Part shown: piece by piece, positions 38,328-51,101 of the stretch | Numbering within the stretch: position 1 is the stretch's first letter | How the letters are laid out: each line of letters starts with the position of its first letter | Assembly (NCBI GenBank): GCA_039720395.1 | Contig: CM077823.1 | Span: forward strand, 33,128,371-33,192,370 | DNA from: Liquidambar formosana | Taxonomy: Eukaryota > Streptophyta > Magnoliopsida > Saxifragales > Altingiaceae | Direction of reading: 5' to 3' | DNA: 64,000 nt | Program-made: the position numbers and the translations under genes | Notes under the pieces: generated by a model | Seen by the model: the letters and a program-made list of their open reading frames with translations, nothing else | What the model was told of the DNA's origin: nothing | Database searches by the model: none

Positions 38328-40102
38328 CCATCTTTTTCTTTTTCTTTTGGTTCTAGCTTTGATCGCCCTATAATTCCTTCAAAAGTTTATGTTTTGGACC
38401 TTTTTTTTTTTTTTTTGGTTTTTTTTTTGTTTCGGTTCTGTTGTTTGTGTTGATATTTATTTTTCGGTGGTTTGATTTAGAAGGCTAGGGGAGGGGTGGG
38501 GGAGTGATCTCTTAGTCAAAGAAAGGGGAAACAATTGGTCAATGCATGTCCGATTCAAACTAATTTTCTTTATGTCTTTAATGTCCCTTTGACTACTCAA
38601 CCCTTGATATTTTTTATTTGAGAGCCTGGGAGGAGGATTATCTTCTTTTGTAGGGAATGATATGGACACCACTCTTTATTTGTTTATTTATTTATTATTT
38701 ACTTTTTGATAACACCAGTGTGCCCTAAGCTTAGTCCCGTAGGGGATTAGTTTAAGACTATCTACTCTTAATAGATGGACGAGATTATTCATAAAACTAC
38801 CAAGATTCGATCTTAACAATTGATAGTTTTACGGGTTTCATCTAATAATTAATGTGGTATGCATTATCTTCATTTGAATTCATAATAAAGGGTCAATTTT
38901 TTTTATTTTATTTTTTAAAATACTATTCTTATCCATCCCATTTTAATAGAGCACTTTTTTTTTCTTTTTTTTTTTAAAAAAAAATTTTTGGATGGATTAT
39001 AAAAGGTTAAGATATATAGTTTTTCTACTTTCCCATGATACCCTTGCGTAATTTTAAAATTTTCAATTAAAACATTATTAATTGGATTAAGGATAAAATT
39101 AAAAAGAGTGATGCCACCCATAGAAGTCGTTAGGAGATAAGTGGGGTTTTGATTTCCTACAACGGTCGTTACTTGTGGATTCGATGCCTCTCTTAAAAGT
39201 CGTTAGGAGATAAGTCTATGCTTAAGTTTTAGCAAAAGTAAGACCTAAGATACTTCTAAACATTAATAATAATAAAAACTAATGTTTTTCTTATAAGTGT
39301 TTTGTTAAAGTATTTCAACAAAGTGTTGAAATGGAGCAAAGGGATCGAATACTAATTTAACATTGTTACATCAGTCAATTGTCCAAATGGATAGCTCTAT
39401 TTAGTATATTTTGTATTTTCCTTCAAAAATTTCTTAAGATTGATGATTATTATTATTATTTTTGCAAGTAAGGGTATCCTGAAAAATTTCAAACCGACTA
39501 ATCCATATCAACCTTCCACCACTCATTGAGTGTGTGTCCATGTTTATTATGCTATCTAGCTTAGCTAGAAATTGACTTAATGAAATCCTTCACTCATAGT
39601 ATATCTTTTCCCTTACAGTTTAGATGGAAAGTAACCACTTTAAAAGATTGTCCTCTATTAAATTGTGAATGCATTAAAACTTTATATTACATTTTATCTT
39701 TGTCTTGGGACTTATTTGGATGAGTTTCCTAATAATTCAAAATCACTTATATGGTTCAAAATAATTTTTCAGAGCCTATTTGAATAACTTGCCTATAAAT
39801 GCTTACGGGGTTGTAAAAGTGATTTTAGTAAGAGTGAGATCCCCCAATTTCAATAAAAAAAACTGTACAGAAATCAGATAACTTTTTAATGAAACTGTAG
39901 GTAATAACGAGCATGCCATCCATATTATAACGCTCAAAAACAAAAATACTAACCATATTCTTTCTACTTTAAAAATCTTCTGATTCTTTTATGATTCCAC
40001 CAAACAGTTAAAGTCGCAGCTAACCAAACAGTGCCTTAAGGGTGAGTTTGGTTTGTGGGATGAGAATGTAGGTCTTGGGAATAGAGCATTACTTAGGGAT
40101 GG

Positions 40103-43094
40103 TGTCACACCCCATTTTTGTCACCTTAGCTAGGACATATCATTTTATGTAAGATTTTGAGTCCTTTTCGAGTCTAGTCTTTTGCATTGAGTTTCTATGG
40201 CATTGAATATCATGTGTATGAATTTTGAAGTGATTTGGTGTTTATTTCGATAGTCAATAAGAACTTTTGCGACTTTAAGGGCATAATCGTCTTTTAAGCC
40301 GTATATTTTCCATTTGTATTTGGAATGAATCCCGAGTCATTCTCTTGGGTTCATATGAGTACATAGAGTCTATATATAGGTTTAATTTCATGAATTACTG
40401 GTTTAAGATCAATTCGGCTCATAATGGTTCGGGTTGGCTAAAAGACCCTTTCTTGGTTTGCTCAAATTGACTCATAAGACCCAACCAATTTTCTCTCATT
40501 TAACTTCAATTGGGCTTTATTTACATCCTAGATATGTTTAAAAAGGTCAATTTTCGATTGGGAAAGCATTTGGTTCAACCTTGTGTACAAACCCAGCTTA
40601 GCGATGGTGAAGCACCATGGTTAACCACCTTTGTAAAACCTAACCATGCACCCATGGTTAAGGATTTTTGTCCTAAAATACTTAAAAATGTGTTCCCCTT
40701 CGAAACACGGTCGTTTTGGCTTTTATTTCGTCAAAATCGGACTTAATTTGAACATTTTAGGACTTCTGGAGCAAGAAGGAGTCAAAACCAGAGTGAAAAT
40801 AGGAGGCCCTCGGGTAACCGTCCGGGGCTGGACGGTCAGCCATCCAAGCCCAGACGGCTAACCGTCCAGGCCTAGTTGGTCACCCGAGGAGTCCGTCTTC
40901 AACTCAACTTCTTACTCTTCTCTCCTTCTTTTGACGGTTTCCTCCGCCAATACAATTTGTTTGAGCTTAGGAGTGTGTAAGTTTGAGTTGTTTGAGCACC
41001 AAGAGAGTCTCTAATAGCCCTAGGATCATTGTTTAATGAATTAATCTTAGCCATTGGTTTATGGGGTCAGTTCTCTATATAAAGGACATGGTATTCAGCA
41101 CATAGAGGAGGTGAATTACACTTTACACTTAGAGAGAGAGGGAGCTACGAGTTTGGAGAGCTAGAGGGACATCAAGAGGAGGCTCTTCAACCCTAAGCAA
41201 GCAAGGAAACAAAGAGTTTGAAGACAAGGAAGATTCTATAAGAGGTAAGCATGTCTCTTTAATGCTGAACATGAGTTCTCTCCTTCTCCTTCTCTTTCTT
41301 CTTCTATGATAGTTCTAGTGCATGATATAACTCCACATGTTAGGATAGTCCATTGTTTTTATGATGTATTATGAATGTTTTTGAGATGGTTTATGGCTTT
41401 ACATGCTTGATAATCCCTGGTTTACTAAGGATTGGATAGCCTTATTCTTCTTATCCTCTTAAATCATGCATAGTTCACATGTTTAGGTTGCTGTGATTAT
41501 TGTCATGAGTTGATGTTCCTGTTAGTTAATATATATGATATATATGATATTCATGATGATTTGAGCATGTGTTAGAGTCTTTTCGTAGGATTTTATGCAT
41601 AGTTGTGAGATTAGGGTTTCGATAACCCTAAAATCACACAGGTCCTATACAGCATGCTTAGCTTAGTTTTGTGAGTTGTTTCTCATCATAGTCATTCTAT
41701 ATATACTGCATATAGTTGAATCATGCTAGGTTTGCATTCATGTAGTAGATTTTATAGGGTTTTTGGAGACATTATCCTTTTCTAAGGATAATTATCCTTT
41801 TCGTTGAGTAGGGTTTTGCATGAGAGCTCTCTGTGATGTGTTTAAGCATGAAATCACTTCTGTTGTGTTCTAATATATATATTTTACGTAGGATATGTTG
41901 ATTGTACCTCCCCATAACGACTTTTTTACGTGAAATTATCTTAGAATAGTTTCGCTTAAGAAAGCTCGCCGTAGGAAGGTTTATTTTCATATTTTACATG
42001 AAATATCATCTTTTTTGTTAGAATAGGCTTTGCTATTATGTTTGTTGGAATTATTGGAGTCTCTCATGATTGTTAGAGTGCTTTTGGTAGGTTTTTATGC
42101 ATGTTAGTTAGGTCATTGCATGTAGGATTGAGTTAAAGTCCTTAATTATTCATTATTCTTGTTGTTTGCATGATAAATAGATAATTTTAGGTCTTGTCAT
42201 GGTTCTGTCCAGATTAGTATATTGCTCTCTTTGCATGATTTTGTGCACTTGTAAAGGTGCAAACAGGTACAATGCTTGTCCTATTGCAAATAGGGCTACT
42301 GTGGCTTGAAATGGCTAATGCTTGAAGCTTTTGCGCTCAGGTAAGTAGGGTATGAAGTGCCCTAATTCACTTTTCTTTTCTTATTCTTTCCCTTCTCCCT
42401 CCTAGGGTTATTTCTTAATATGAACATATGGTAATTATCAAAGGTTTCCTTTATTGCTAAAATTCTGGTTTTCTATCAAAGTTTTCTTCTTCTGGAAGTT
42501 TTCGATTTTGGACTAAATCAATATATTTTCAAATAAGGAAACCTAGGGTTTTTACCATAGGTTTGTATTAGGTTGTAACCCTATTCTTTTCGAACTACGT
42601 GGACTATGATCCATGTATTTTGCTGCATGGTACGTAGGCGCTCTTCGTGAGGCTTAAGTCCGTTCTAGGATCCAAGTATCCTAGGCTTTTTTTTTCTTTT
42701 CTTCTTTTTTCTGTTTTGTTTTACTTGTTTGATTATGGATGAGATGATTGGATGGAATACATGACATGCATGCTGCCTTGTGATGATATATGATGATATT
42801 TGAGTGAAAAAGATATTAAGTTAGCCCAATCAAATTAAAAGACCAACTCGGGCGATGTGAGTGCCTATGGGCTTTGCCCAGAACCTTCCCACGTCGTAAC
42901 TTAGCCCCCGAATCCAATTTTCTAGTTTCAAAGACTTTGCTTTTCCTTTAATGGAGTCATGTGGTTTTGAAAATAAAACATTTTTATGGTTTTCCTCTTT
43001 TTCCTAAAAAATGAGGTGGCAACTCCTTTTCGTTTGTTGTCTTTCACCCATCCTATTTTGCCAAATCCTCGTGGGCCATTTTCTGCGGTTCACA
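40103..43094 (+). mobile_element. Solo LTR of a large retrotransposon (~3 kb)
   Basis: Begins TGTCACACCCCATTTTTGTC and ends GCGGTTCACA, so it has TG...CA termini, and is flanked by the 5-base duplication GATGG (40098-40102, 43095-43099). The matching place in unit 5 (53692-53696) has one GATGG and no insert. A TATA box lies at 41076-41083. No primer site, gag or pol follows, so it is a solo LTR. The 2,992-base length and GGTGGCAACTCC-type 3' region suggest a Ty3/gypsy Tat/Ogre-like source; strand is assigned by the TATA box and TG start. Confidence 0.88.
41076..41083 (+). promoter_or_regulatory. LTR TATA box
   Basis: TATATAAA in the context TCTCTATATAAAGGAC, followed within 60 bases by a purine-rich GAGAGAGAGGG tract; the likely U3/R boundary of the solo LTR. 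Confidence 0.6.
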
Positions 43095-43415
43095 GATGGG
43101 AATAGGAATGTCATTATCATTACCCATTCCCCCGTTTGGTTTGTTGGTAATCAGTAATAAGATTCCTTCTAACATCCCCAACATCATGTTCGCTTGGGTC
43201 AAGAAATTGATTCCAAAAGGTATGAATTTCCAATCCTACCCTTTCAGTAGATCCAAAACTAGAGAGACTCTACTACCCCTAAGCAATCGCAAGCGAGAAA
43301 AAATCCAATCATCATACGCAGCAACAGCAACAGCAACAGCTCATCTTGGGGACAAGAAACCCAAAAAAATAAATTAAAATAAAATAATTAATCTAAGAGG
43401 CTCAGCCATGAATCC

Positions 43416-43601
43416 TCAATCTATGTACTTTTTCTTCTTCTGCTCCCCCAGATCCAGCAGCCAACTCTGCTGCGCCTCATCCAGCTTCCTCGACAAGGTC
43501 ACCCGACCGAAGTCCTTCAGGTTATGGCTCCGGTCGTCGTCCGTCGCGAAATCCGCCGCATTAATCTCTAGTGAACCTCCCCACAGATCCCTCCCGTACA
43601 T
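43416..43601 (-). pseudogene. KOR: KORRIGAN endoglucanase exon 1 fragment, unit 1
   Basis: Reads [20 protein letters not shown] then [38 protein letters not shown] and a stop. This is the cytosolic N-terminal tail of KORRIGAN, the membrane-anchored GH9 endo-1,4-beta-glucanase of the cellulose synthase system. The tail's trafficking signals are partly kept (SWLL, and YID in place of YVDL). Similarity stops just before the transmembrane segment, so no catalytic domain is present. The leader with CT-rich tract lies at 43608-43690. It is antisense to the cupin genes. Versus the known protein, several acidic and Ser sites have changed (for example ADF for ADS), consistent with no constraint. Confidence 0.82.
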
Positions 43602-44577
43602 ACTCATCTTCTTTTTATTCTTCTTCCCTGTTTTTCTCTCTCTCTTCTCTCTCCCCCTCTCTGTGTGGATACTGGACTGAAGAGATGAGGGACTCAGGTT
43701 GAACTATGGTGAGATGACAGTAGTATTATTAATTGATCGATAGTGAGGGTTAGAGAGGGAAATAACAGTCAGGACGCTGACGGTGACCTCAACAAAAAAA
43801 GTCAAATATATTGGCGCTTTCCAACTCATCCGTTGCTCACCTTTCTAGGGCTTAGGTTACCAATGATGGTTACACAACGTGAACCCTCCATGTGAAAGCG
43901 CAGGGGCTGGACCAATATTTTATTGGGATTAATTAGCTGAGATAAAGTTAAGAGGGGGAGTGGGAGGAACATACCATGCCCTCGGCACCTATGTTCCAGG
44001 GTTTCTACTTTTAGTAAGAGGGGTTGTACATGTCTTTGTTTGGGTTTTATTTTTTAGGGTTGTGGGGGCCTTATCCTTTATGGTTGCTCTGCTGGATGTC
44101 TTTTTGTGGTGTGGTTTTGAGTGATGTCATTCCCATTTTGTTTGATCTCCAAACAAACCCTTACACTTCCTGACTTTTGCTTTGCTTACTTTCAAGGTAC
44201 CCTTTTCCCTTCCCTCATTTTTTTTATTTATTTTTAAATAATAATAATACATTATTTTTTATTTTTTGATATAAGTCACTCCCTGGGTACTTTGGAATTG
44301 GTGGGGAGGTAATTAAGAGGGTCATCTCCACTCGCCAATAAGTAGGGGTCTATTCTTGGATTAGAATTATTTAGTAGGCTTGCCTTGCGTTTTGGGCTGC
44401 AAGCTGCAAGTTCTTCTCTATTCGAAGTGTAACAACTGAAAAGAATTGGAAAACCTGGAACAAGTTGCAGTGTACAATTTCTGTTCAATGTGGAGATTCC
44501 TTTCCTTCCTTATCTCATAGCCCACACCAATTCAAGAGTCAGAAACCATAAAAGCTACGCACAGAAAATACCCTTCC

Positions 44578-44830
44578 TCTCCTCCCCCACAAAACCCCAC
44601 CAAAAAAAAAAGGGAGAAAGAGAGAAAAAGAGGAAGGGTAGACTCTTCCGACAATATTATCATCTTCCTCATCACCCTTCTTTCCCCCACATATATTCTC
44701 TCCCTTACTCTCCTTCCCCACAAAACCCCACCAAAAAAAAAAAGGGAGAGAGAGAGAAAAAGAGAAAAGGTAGACTCTTCCGACACTATAATCATCTTCC
44801 TCATCACCCTTCTTTCCCCTACATATATTC
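44578..44830. repeat. Duplicated leader module upstream of cupin copy B
   Basis: Two adjacent ~125-base modules, each CCCCACAAAACCCCACC, A run, GGGAGAGAGA, GTAGACTCTTCCGACA, CATCACCCTTCTTTCCCC. Copy C has the same doubling at about 51195-51460; copy A has one module. Frames through them on both strands are compositional artefacts. Confidence 0.8.
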
Positions 44831-44841
44831 TCTCTCTTTTC

Positions 44842-45285
44842 ATGGCTTCAAACTCCACACCAAATCTTAGAATTATCGTCGAAAGCAACCCCTCCGAATC
44901 CCGACTGTCCGAACTGGGTATCAAGTCTTGCCCCAAGTAAGTCTCTCTCTCTCTCTCTCTCCCTCTCTCTCTCTATATATATATAATGATGATGATGATG
45001 ATGATGATGATGATATCTTTATTTTTTTGTCGTTTATAAAAAAGATGGGGTTGCGCGCCAGGGAAGTACCAGCTCAAGTTCGACGTTGAGGAAACCTGTT
45101 ACCTGGTAAAAGGGAAGGTGAAGGTATATCCAGAAGGGTCGTCGGAGACGGTGGCGTTGGGCGCAGGAGATCTGGTGATCATCCCAAAAGGATTTAGTTG
45201 CACGTGGGAGGTGTCCATCTTCGTCGATAAATACTACAAATTGGGCTCAAATTCTTCATCGTCCTCATCACCACCACAACCATGA
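44842..45285 (+). CDS. DUF861 (Cupin_3) RmlC-like cupin protein, copy B
   Basis: Exons 44842-44936 and 45045-45285 give an intact 111-residue protein, near-identical to copy A. Differences include LGIKSC for PGIKSC, WGCAPGKY for WGCSPGKY, YPEGSSETVALG for YPKGSSETVELG, and PPQP at the end. The 108-base intron keeps GTAAGT and AAAAG splice sites and varies mainly in its CT and GAT repeats. The leader module of about 120 bases (CCCCACAAAACCCCACC, A run, GAGAGAGA, TTCCGACA) is present twice here (44578-44700, 44701-44830) against once in copy A. About 500 bases downstream lies the hAT MITE. Confidence 0.88.
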
Positions 45286-45786
45286 CCATCTTTTTTTTTT
45301 TCTCCTGGTTCTATCTTTGATCGCCCTGTAATTCCTTCGAAAGTTTATGTTTTGGAACTTTTTTTTTTTGTTTTTTTTTTTGTTTGGGTTCTGTTGTTTG
45401 TGTTGATATTTATTTTTCGGTGGTTTGATTTAGAAGGCTAGGGGAGGGGTGGGGGAGTGATCTCTTAGTTAAAGAAAGGGGAAACAATTGGTCAATGCAT
45501 GTCCGATTCAAACTAATCTTCTTTATGTCTTTAATGTCCCTTTGACTGGTCAACCCTTGATATTTTTTATTTGAGAGCCTGGGAGGAGGATTATCATCTT
45601 TTGTAGGGAATGATATGGACACCACTCTTTATTTGTTTATTTATTTATTATTTACTTTTTGATAACACCAGTGTGCCCTAAGCTTAGTCCCGTAGGGGAT
45701 TAGTTTAAGACTATCTACTCTCAATATATGAACGAGATTATTCATAAAACTACCAAGATTCGATCTTAACAATTGATAGTTTTACG

Positions 45787-46460
45787 TAGGGGTGTTAATG
45801 GTTTTGGTTAAAATCGAAAACCAAACCGAACCAAACCAAACCAGGCGGTTTGGTTTGGTTTTTTTGTCATTAGGTTTGGTTATGGTTTTAATTTTAGAAA
45901 ACCGAACTCAATTGGTTTGGTTTTGGTTTTCAATTTTAAAAAACCAAACCAAACCGAAAAACCGAAAAAACCGAAATACATATATATATACTTAAAGTTT
46001 GTAAATTCTCAATTCTAATAAGGGTAAAATAGGTAATGGGTTTGTTTTTGTTGATTTTAAGTTTCTTATTGTTTTCCCTTTTTTAGATTGGGATGTATTA
46101 AACTAGTTATTAATGTTGTGTGTATTAATGTTGTGTGTGATATTGACATATTGATATATGTCAATATGTTTCTATTTTGATACAATGTTTGTTTTTTTTA
46201 GTTGCTAATGTAATGCTTTTATTAAAAAAAAATTTATTTGGAGTTTGGCATGTCATTTTTTTCATTTTCAATTATTTGTTGTTACTTGATAGGTTAAAAC
46301 CGAAACCGAACCGAACCAAACCGAAATATAATAGTTTAGTTTGGTTTGGTTTTTTTATAGTATGGTTTGGTTTTGGTTTGGGAGGAACAAAACCGAAGTA
46401 TAATGGTTTGGTTTGAAATCTCCCCTAAAACCGAACCAAACCGAACCATTAACACCCCTA
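45787..46460. mobile_element. hAT-like MITE with 8-bp TSD, copy 2
   Basis: TAGGGGTGTTAATGG and CCATTAACACCCCTA ends and AACCAAACC-rich subterminal parts, near-identical to 20836-21491. The 8-base duplication GTTTTACG flanks it (45779-45786, 46461-46468). Units 1 and 5 have a single GTTTTACG followed by GGTTTCATC at the matching sites (about 38827 and 52424), so the insertion came after the array formed. Confidence 0.95.
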
Positions 46461-47157
46461 GTTTTACGGGTTTCATCTAATAATTAATGTGGTATGCATT
46501 ATCTTCATTTGAATTCATAATAAAGGGTCATTTTTTTTTTTTTTTTAAATACTACTCTTATCCATCCCATTTTAATAGAGCACTTTTTTTTTCTTTTATT
46601 TTTTTTTTAAAAAATTTTTGGATGGATTATAAAAGGTTAAGATATATAGTGTTTCTACTTTCCCATGATACCCTTGCGTAATTTTAAAATTTTCTATTAA
46701 AACATTATTAATTGGATTAAGGATAAAATTAAAAAGAGTGATGCCTCGCATAGAAGTAGTTAGGAGATAAGTGGGGTTTTGATTTCCTACAACGGTCGTT
46801 ACTTGTGGATTCGATGCCTCTCACAAAAGTCGTTAGGAGATAAGTCTATGCTTAAATTTTGGCAAAAGTAAGACCTAAGATACTTCTAAACATTAATAAT
46901 AATAAAAACTAATGTTTTTGGTGTAAGTGTTTTGTTAAAGTATTTCAACAAAGTGTTAAAATGGAGCAAAGGGATCGAATACTAATTTAACATTGTTACA
47001 TCAGTCAATTGTCCAAATGGATAGCTCTATTTAGTATATTTTGTATTTTCCTTCAAAAATTTCTTAACATTGATGATTATTATTATCATTTTTGCAAGTA
47101 AGGATATCCTGCAAAATTTCAAATCGACTAATCCAGCTAATAAATGTGGAGACAAAA

Positions 47158-49119
47158 ATGCTCATCACCCTTCTTTCCCCCACCAATTCAAGAGTCAGAA
47201 ACCATAAAAGCTACGCACAGAAAATACCCTTCCTCTCCTCTCCCACAAAACCCCACCAAAAAAAAAAGGGAGAGAGAGAGAAAAAGAGAAAAGGTAGACT
47301 CTTCCGACACTATTATCATCTTCCTCATCACCCTTCTTTCCCTCACATATATTCTCTCCCTTCCTCTCCTTCCCCACAAAACCCCACCAAAAAAAAAAAA
47401 AGGGAGAGAGAGAGAACAGTAACAGCTCATCTTGGGGACAAGAAACCCAAAAAAATAAATTAAAATAAAATAATTAATCTAAGAGGCTCAGCCATGAATC
47501 CTCAATCAATGAACTTTTTCTTCTTCTGCTCTCCTAGATCCAAAAGCCAACTCTGTTGCGTCTCGTCCAGCGGCCTCGACAGGGTCACCCAACCGAAGTC
47601 CTTCAGGTTATGGCTTCGGTCGTCGTCCGTCAGGAAATCCGCCGCGTTAATCTCTAGTGTTCCTCCCCACAGATCCCTCCCGTACATACTTATGTTCTTT
47701 TTATTCTTCTTCCCTGTTTCTCTCTCTTTTTCTTCTCTCTCTCCCTCTCTGTGTGGATACTGGACTGAAGAGATGAGGGACTCAAGTTGAACTATGGTGA
47801 GATGACAGTAGTATTATTAATTGATCGGCAGTGAGGCTTAGAGAGGGAAATAACAGTGAGGACGCTGACAGTGAGGAAGAAGATTGTGGAGAATGACGGT
47901 GAGGGGTGGAGAGGGAAGTGACGATGATGGTTAGGGTTTCAACTATGAATTCTCCCTTTTTAGCTTGGATTTTCCAGCATCGCCCTCGTCATCTACCACC
48001 ATCCATCATTGTCTCGTCGGCATCTTCAGATCTAGACTGGCTAGGCTCGGGGATAAGATTTTGGGGATGATGAACAGCTACTGCATTTGTGGGAAGAGTT
48101 GGGTTGATCGTGTTTTGGAGATGAGAAGAAGGGACATGAGTGGAATAATGAATTTTTGTTCCACAATGCAAAGGGCATGCTTGGCATATTTTTTATTGTA
48201 AAAAACATGCCCGAGCATCCTAAACGTAACCCACCCCTCCCGTGGTATTCGGATACCCACCCTTTGTGGGAATTTGAAAACAGCGGGCATGCGACTTCGC
48301 CGGGAATGGGTCCATCCCAAACGTTGGAATAGGAAATCAAAACCCAACCAAGCATACCCTAAGTCAAATTTTAAATTTGCCAACCAGCTAATAAATGTGG
48401 AGACAAAAATGCTCCAGACTTCGGTGACCTCAACAAAAAAAGTCAAATATATTGGCGCTTTCCAACTCATCTATTGCTCACTGTTCTAGGGCTTAGGTTA
48501 CCAATGATGGTTACACAACGTGAACCCTCCATGTGAAAGCGCAGGGGCTAGACCAATATTTTATTGGGATTAATTAGCTGAGATAAAGTTAAGAGGGGGA
48601 GTGGGAGGAACATACCATGCCCTCGGCACCCATGTTCTAGGGTGTCTACTTTTGGTAAGAGGGGTTGTACATGTCCTTGTCTAGGTTTTATTTTTTAGGG
48701 TTGTGGGGGCCTTATCCTTTATGTTTGCTCTGCTGGATGTCTTTTTGTGGTGTGGTTTTGAGTGATGTCATTCCCATTTTGTTTGATCTCCAAACAAACC
48801 CTTACACTTCCTGACTTTTACTTTGCTTACTTTCAAGGTACCCTTTTCCCTTCCCTCATTTTTTTTTAATTTATTTTTAAATAATAATAATACATTATTT
48901 TTTATTTTTTGATATAAGTCACTCCCTGGGTATTTTGGAATTGGTGGGGAGGTAATTAAGAGGGTCATCTCCACTCGCCAATAAGTAGGGGTCTGTTCTT
49001 GGATTAGAATTATTTAGTAGGCTTGCCTTGCGTTTTGCGTTGCAAGCTGTAAGTTCTTTTCTATTCGAAGTGTAACAACTAACAAGAATTGGAAAACCTG
49101 GAACAAGTTGCAGTGTGCA
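47158..49119. repeat. Deletion-derivative unit 3
   Basis: Begins at cupin leader sequence joined to a piece of array spacer (AATAAATGTGGAGACAAAAA). After the second leader module the sequence jumps at AGAGAGAACAGTAACAGCTC into the KORRIGAN side of the PIF-like element, so both cupin exons are missing. The PIF-like right end (CCAAGCATACCC, then TAA) is at 48359. Confidence 0.8.
47502..47687 (-). pseudogene. KOR: KORRIGAN exon 1 fragment, unit 3
   Basis: Same fragment as in unit 1: [20 protein letters not shown] to [18 protein letters not shown] and a stop. No transmembrane or GH9 domain. Unit-specific changes include Leu for Ala after ADF and Trp for Arg before VTLSR, with no sign of constraint. 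Confidence 0.8.
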
Positions 49120-51101
49120 ATTTCTGTTCAATGTGGAGATTCCTTTCCTTCCTTATCACATAGCCCACACCAATTCAAGAGTCAGAAACCATAAAAGCTA
49201 CGCACAGAAAATACCCTTCCTCTCCTCCCCCACAAAACCCCACCAAAAAAAAAAGGGAGAGAGAGAAAAAAAGAGAAAAGGTAGACTCTTCCGACAATAT
49301 TATCATCTTCCTCATCACCCTTTTTTCCCCCACATATATTCTCTCCCTTCCTCTCCTTCCCCACAAAACCCCACCAAAAAAAAAAGGGAGAGAGAGAGAA
49401 TAGTAACAGCTCATTTTGGGGACAAGAAACCCAAAAAAATAAATTAACATAAAATAATTAATCTAAGAGGCTCAGCCATGAATCCTCAATCCATGTACTT
49501 TTTCTTCTTCTGCTCCCCCAGATCCAGCAGCCAACTCTGCTGCGTCTCGTCCAGCGGCCTCGACAGGGTCACCCGACCGAAGTCCTTCAGGTTATGGCTC
49601 TGGTTGTCGTCCGTCACAAAATCCACCGCGTTAATCTCTAGTGAACCTCCCCACAGATCCCTCCCGTACATACTTATATTCTTTTTATTCTTCTTCCATG
49701 TTTCTCTCTCTTTCTCTTCTCTCTCTCCCTCTCTGTGTGGATACTGGACTGAAGAGATGAGGGACTCAGGTTGAACTATGGTGAGATGACAATAGTATTA
49801 TTAATTGATCGACAGTGAGGTTTAGAGAGGGAAATAACAGTGAGGACGCTGACAGTGAGGAAGAAGATTGCGGAGAACGACGGTGAGGGGTGGAGAGGGA
49901 AGTGACAATGATGGTTAGGGTTTCAACTATGAATTCTCCCTTTTTAGCTTGTATTTTCCAGCATCGCCCTCGTTATCTACCACCATCCATCATTGTCTCG
50001 CCGGCATCTTCAGATCTAGACTGGCTAGGCTCGGGGATAAGATTTTGGGGATGATGAACAGCTGTTGCATTTGTGGGAAGAGTTGGGTTGATCGTGTTTT
50101 GGAGATGAGAAGAAGGGACATGAGTGGAATAATGAATTTTTGTTCCACAATGCAAAGGGCACGCTTGGCATATTTTTTATTGTAAAAAACATGCCCGAGC
50201 ATCCTAAACGTAACCCACCCCTCCCGTGGTATTCGGATACCCATCCTTTGTGGGAATTTGAAAACAGCGGGCATGCGACTTCGCCAGGAATGGGTCCGTC
50301 CCAAACGTTGGAATAGGAAATCAAAACCCAACCAAGCACACCCTAAGTCAAATTTTAAATTTGCCAACCAGCTAATAAATGTAGAGACAAAAATGCTCTA
50401 GACTTCGGTGACCTCAACAAAAAAAGTCAAATATATTGGCGTTTTCCAACTCATCCGTTGCTCACCTTTCTAAGGCTTAGGTTACCAATGATGGTTACAC
50501 AACGTGAACCTTCTATGTGAAAGCGCAAAGGCTGGACCAATATTTTATTGGGATTAATTAGCTGAGATAAAGTTAAGAGGGCGAGTGGGAAGAACATACC
50601 ATGCCCTCGGCACCCATATTCTAGGGTTTCTACTTTTGGTAAGAGGGGTTGTACATGTCCTTGTCTGGGTTTTATTTTTTAGGGTTGTGGGGGCCTTATC
50701 CTTTATGTTTGCTCTGCTGGATGTCTTTTTGTGGTGTGGTTTTGAGTGATGTCATTCCCATTTTGTTTGATCTCCAAACAAACCCTTACACTTCCTGACT
50801 TTTACTTTGCTTACTTTCAAGGTACCCTTTTCCCTTCCCTCATTTTTTTTATTTATTTTTAAATAATAATAATACATTATTTTTTATTTTTTGATATAAG
50901 TCACTCCCTGGGTACTTTGGAATTGGTGGGGAGGTAATTAAAAGGGTCATCTCCACTCGCCAATAAGTAGGGTTCTGTTCTTGGATTAGAATTATTTAGT
51001 AGGCTTGCCTTGCGTTTTGCGCTGCAAGCTGCAAGTTCTTCTCTATTCGAAGTGTAACAACTAACAAGAATTGGAAAACCTGGAACAAGTTGCAGTGTGC
51101 A
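49120..51101. repeat. Deletion-derivative unit 4
   Basis: A 1.98-kb unit with the same leader-to-KORRIGAN junction as unit 3 (AGAGAGAATAGTAACAGCTC near 49400), so the deletion happened once and was then duplicated. PIF-like right end at 50343 followed by TAA. Confidence 0.8.
49486..49671 (-). pseudogene. KOR: KORRIGAN exon 1 fragment, unit 4
   Basis: [20 protein letters not shown] to [18 protein letters not shown] and a stop. Equivalent to the copies at 43416 and 47502; truncated before the membrane anchor. Confidence 0.8.

Larger units (their letters stand above)
40040..43782. mobile_element. PIF/Harbinger-like element with KORRIGAN exon, unit 1 (right end lost, LTR inside)
   Basis: Starts GGGTGAGTTTGGTTTG after TAA (40037-40039). 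Interrupted by the solo LTR at 40103-43094. Continues as in the unit 5 copy through the KORRIGAN fragment to about 43782, where it jumps to GGTGACCTCAAC of the following spacer, deleting the right end by recombination at a short shared sequence. Confidence 0.65.

Noticed and set aside
47989..50367. Frames of 60-130 codons on both strands in units 3 and 4
   Set aside because: Overlapping frames in several phases and on both strands of the PIF-like element; they recur only because the DNA is duplicated, and no protein family is recognised.
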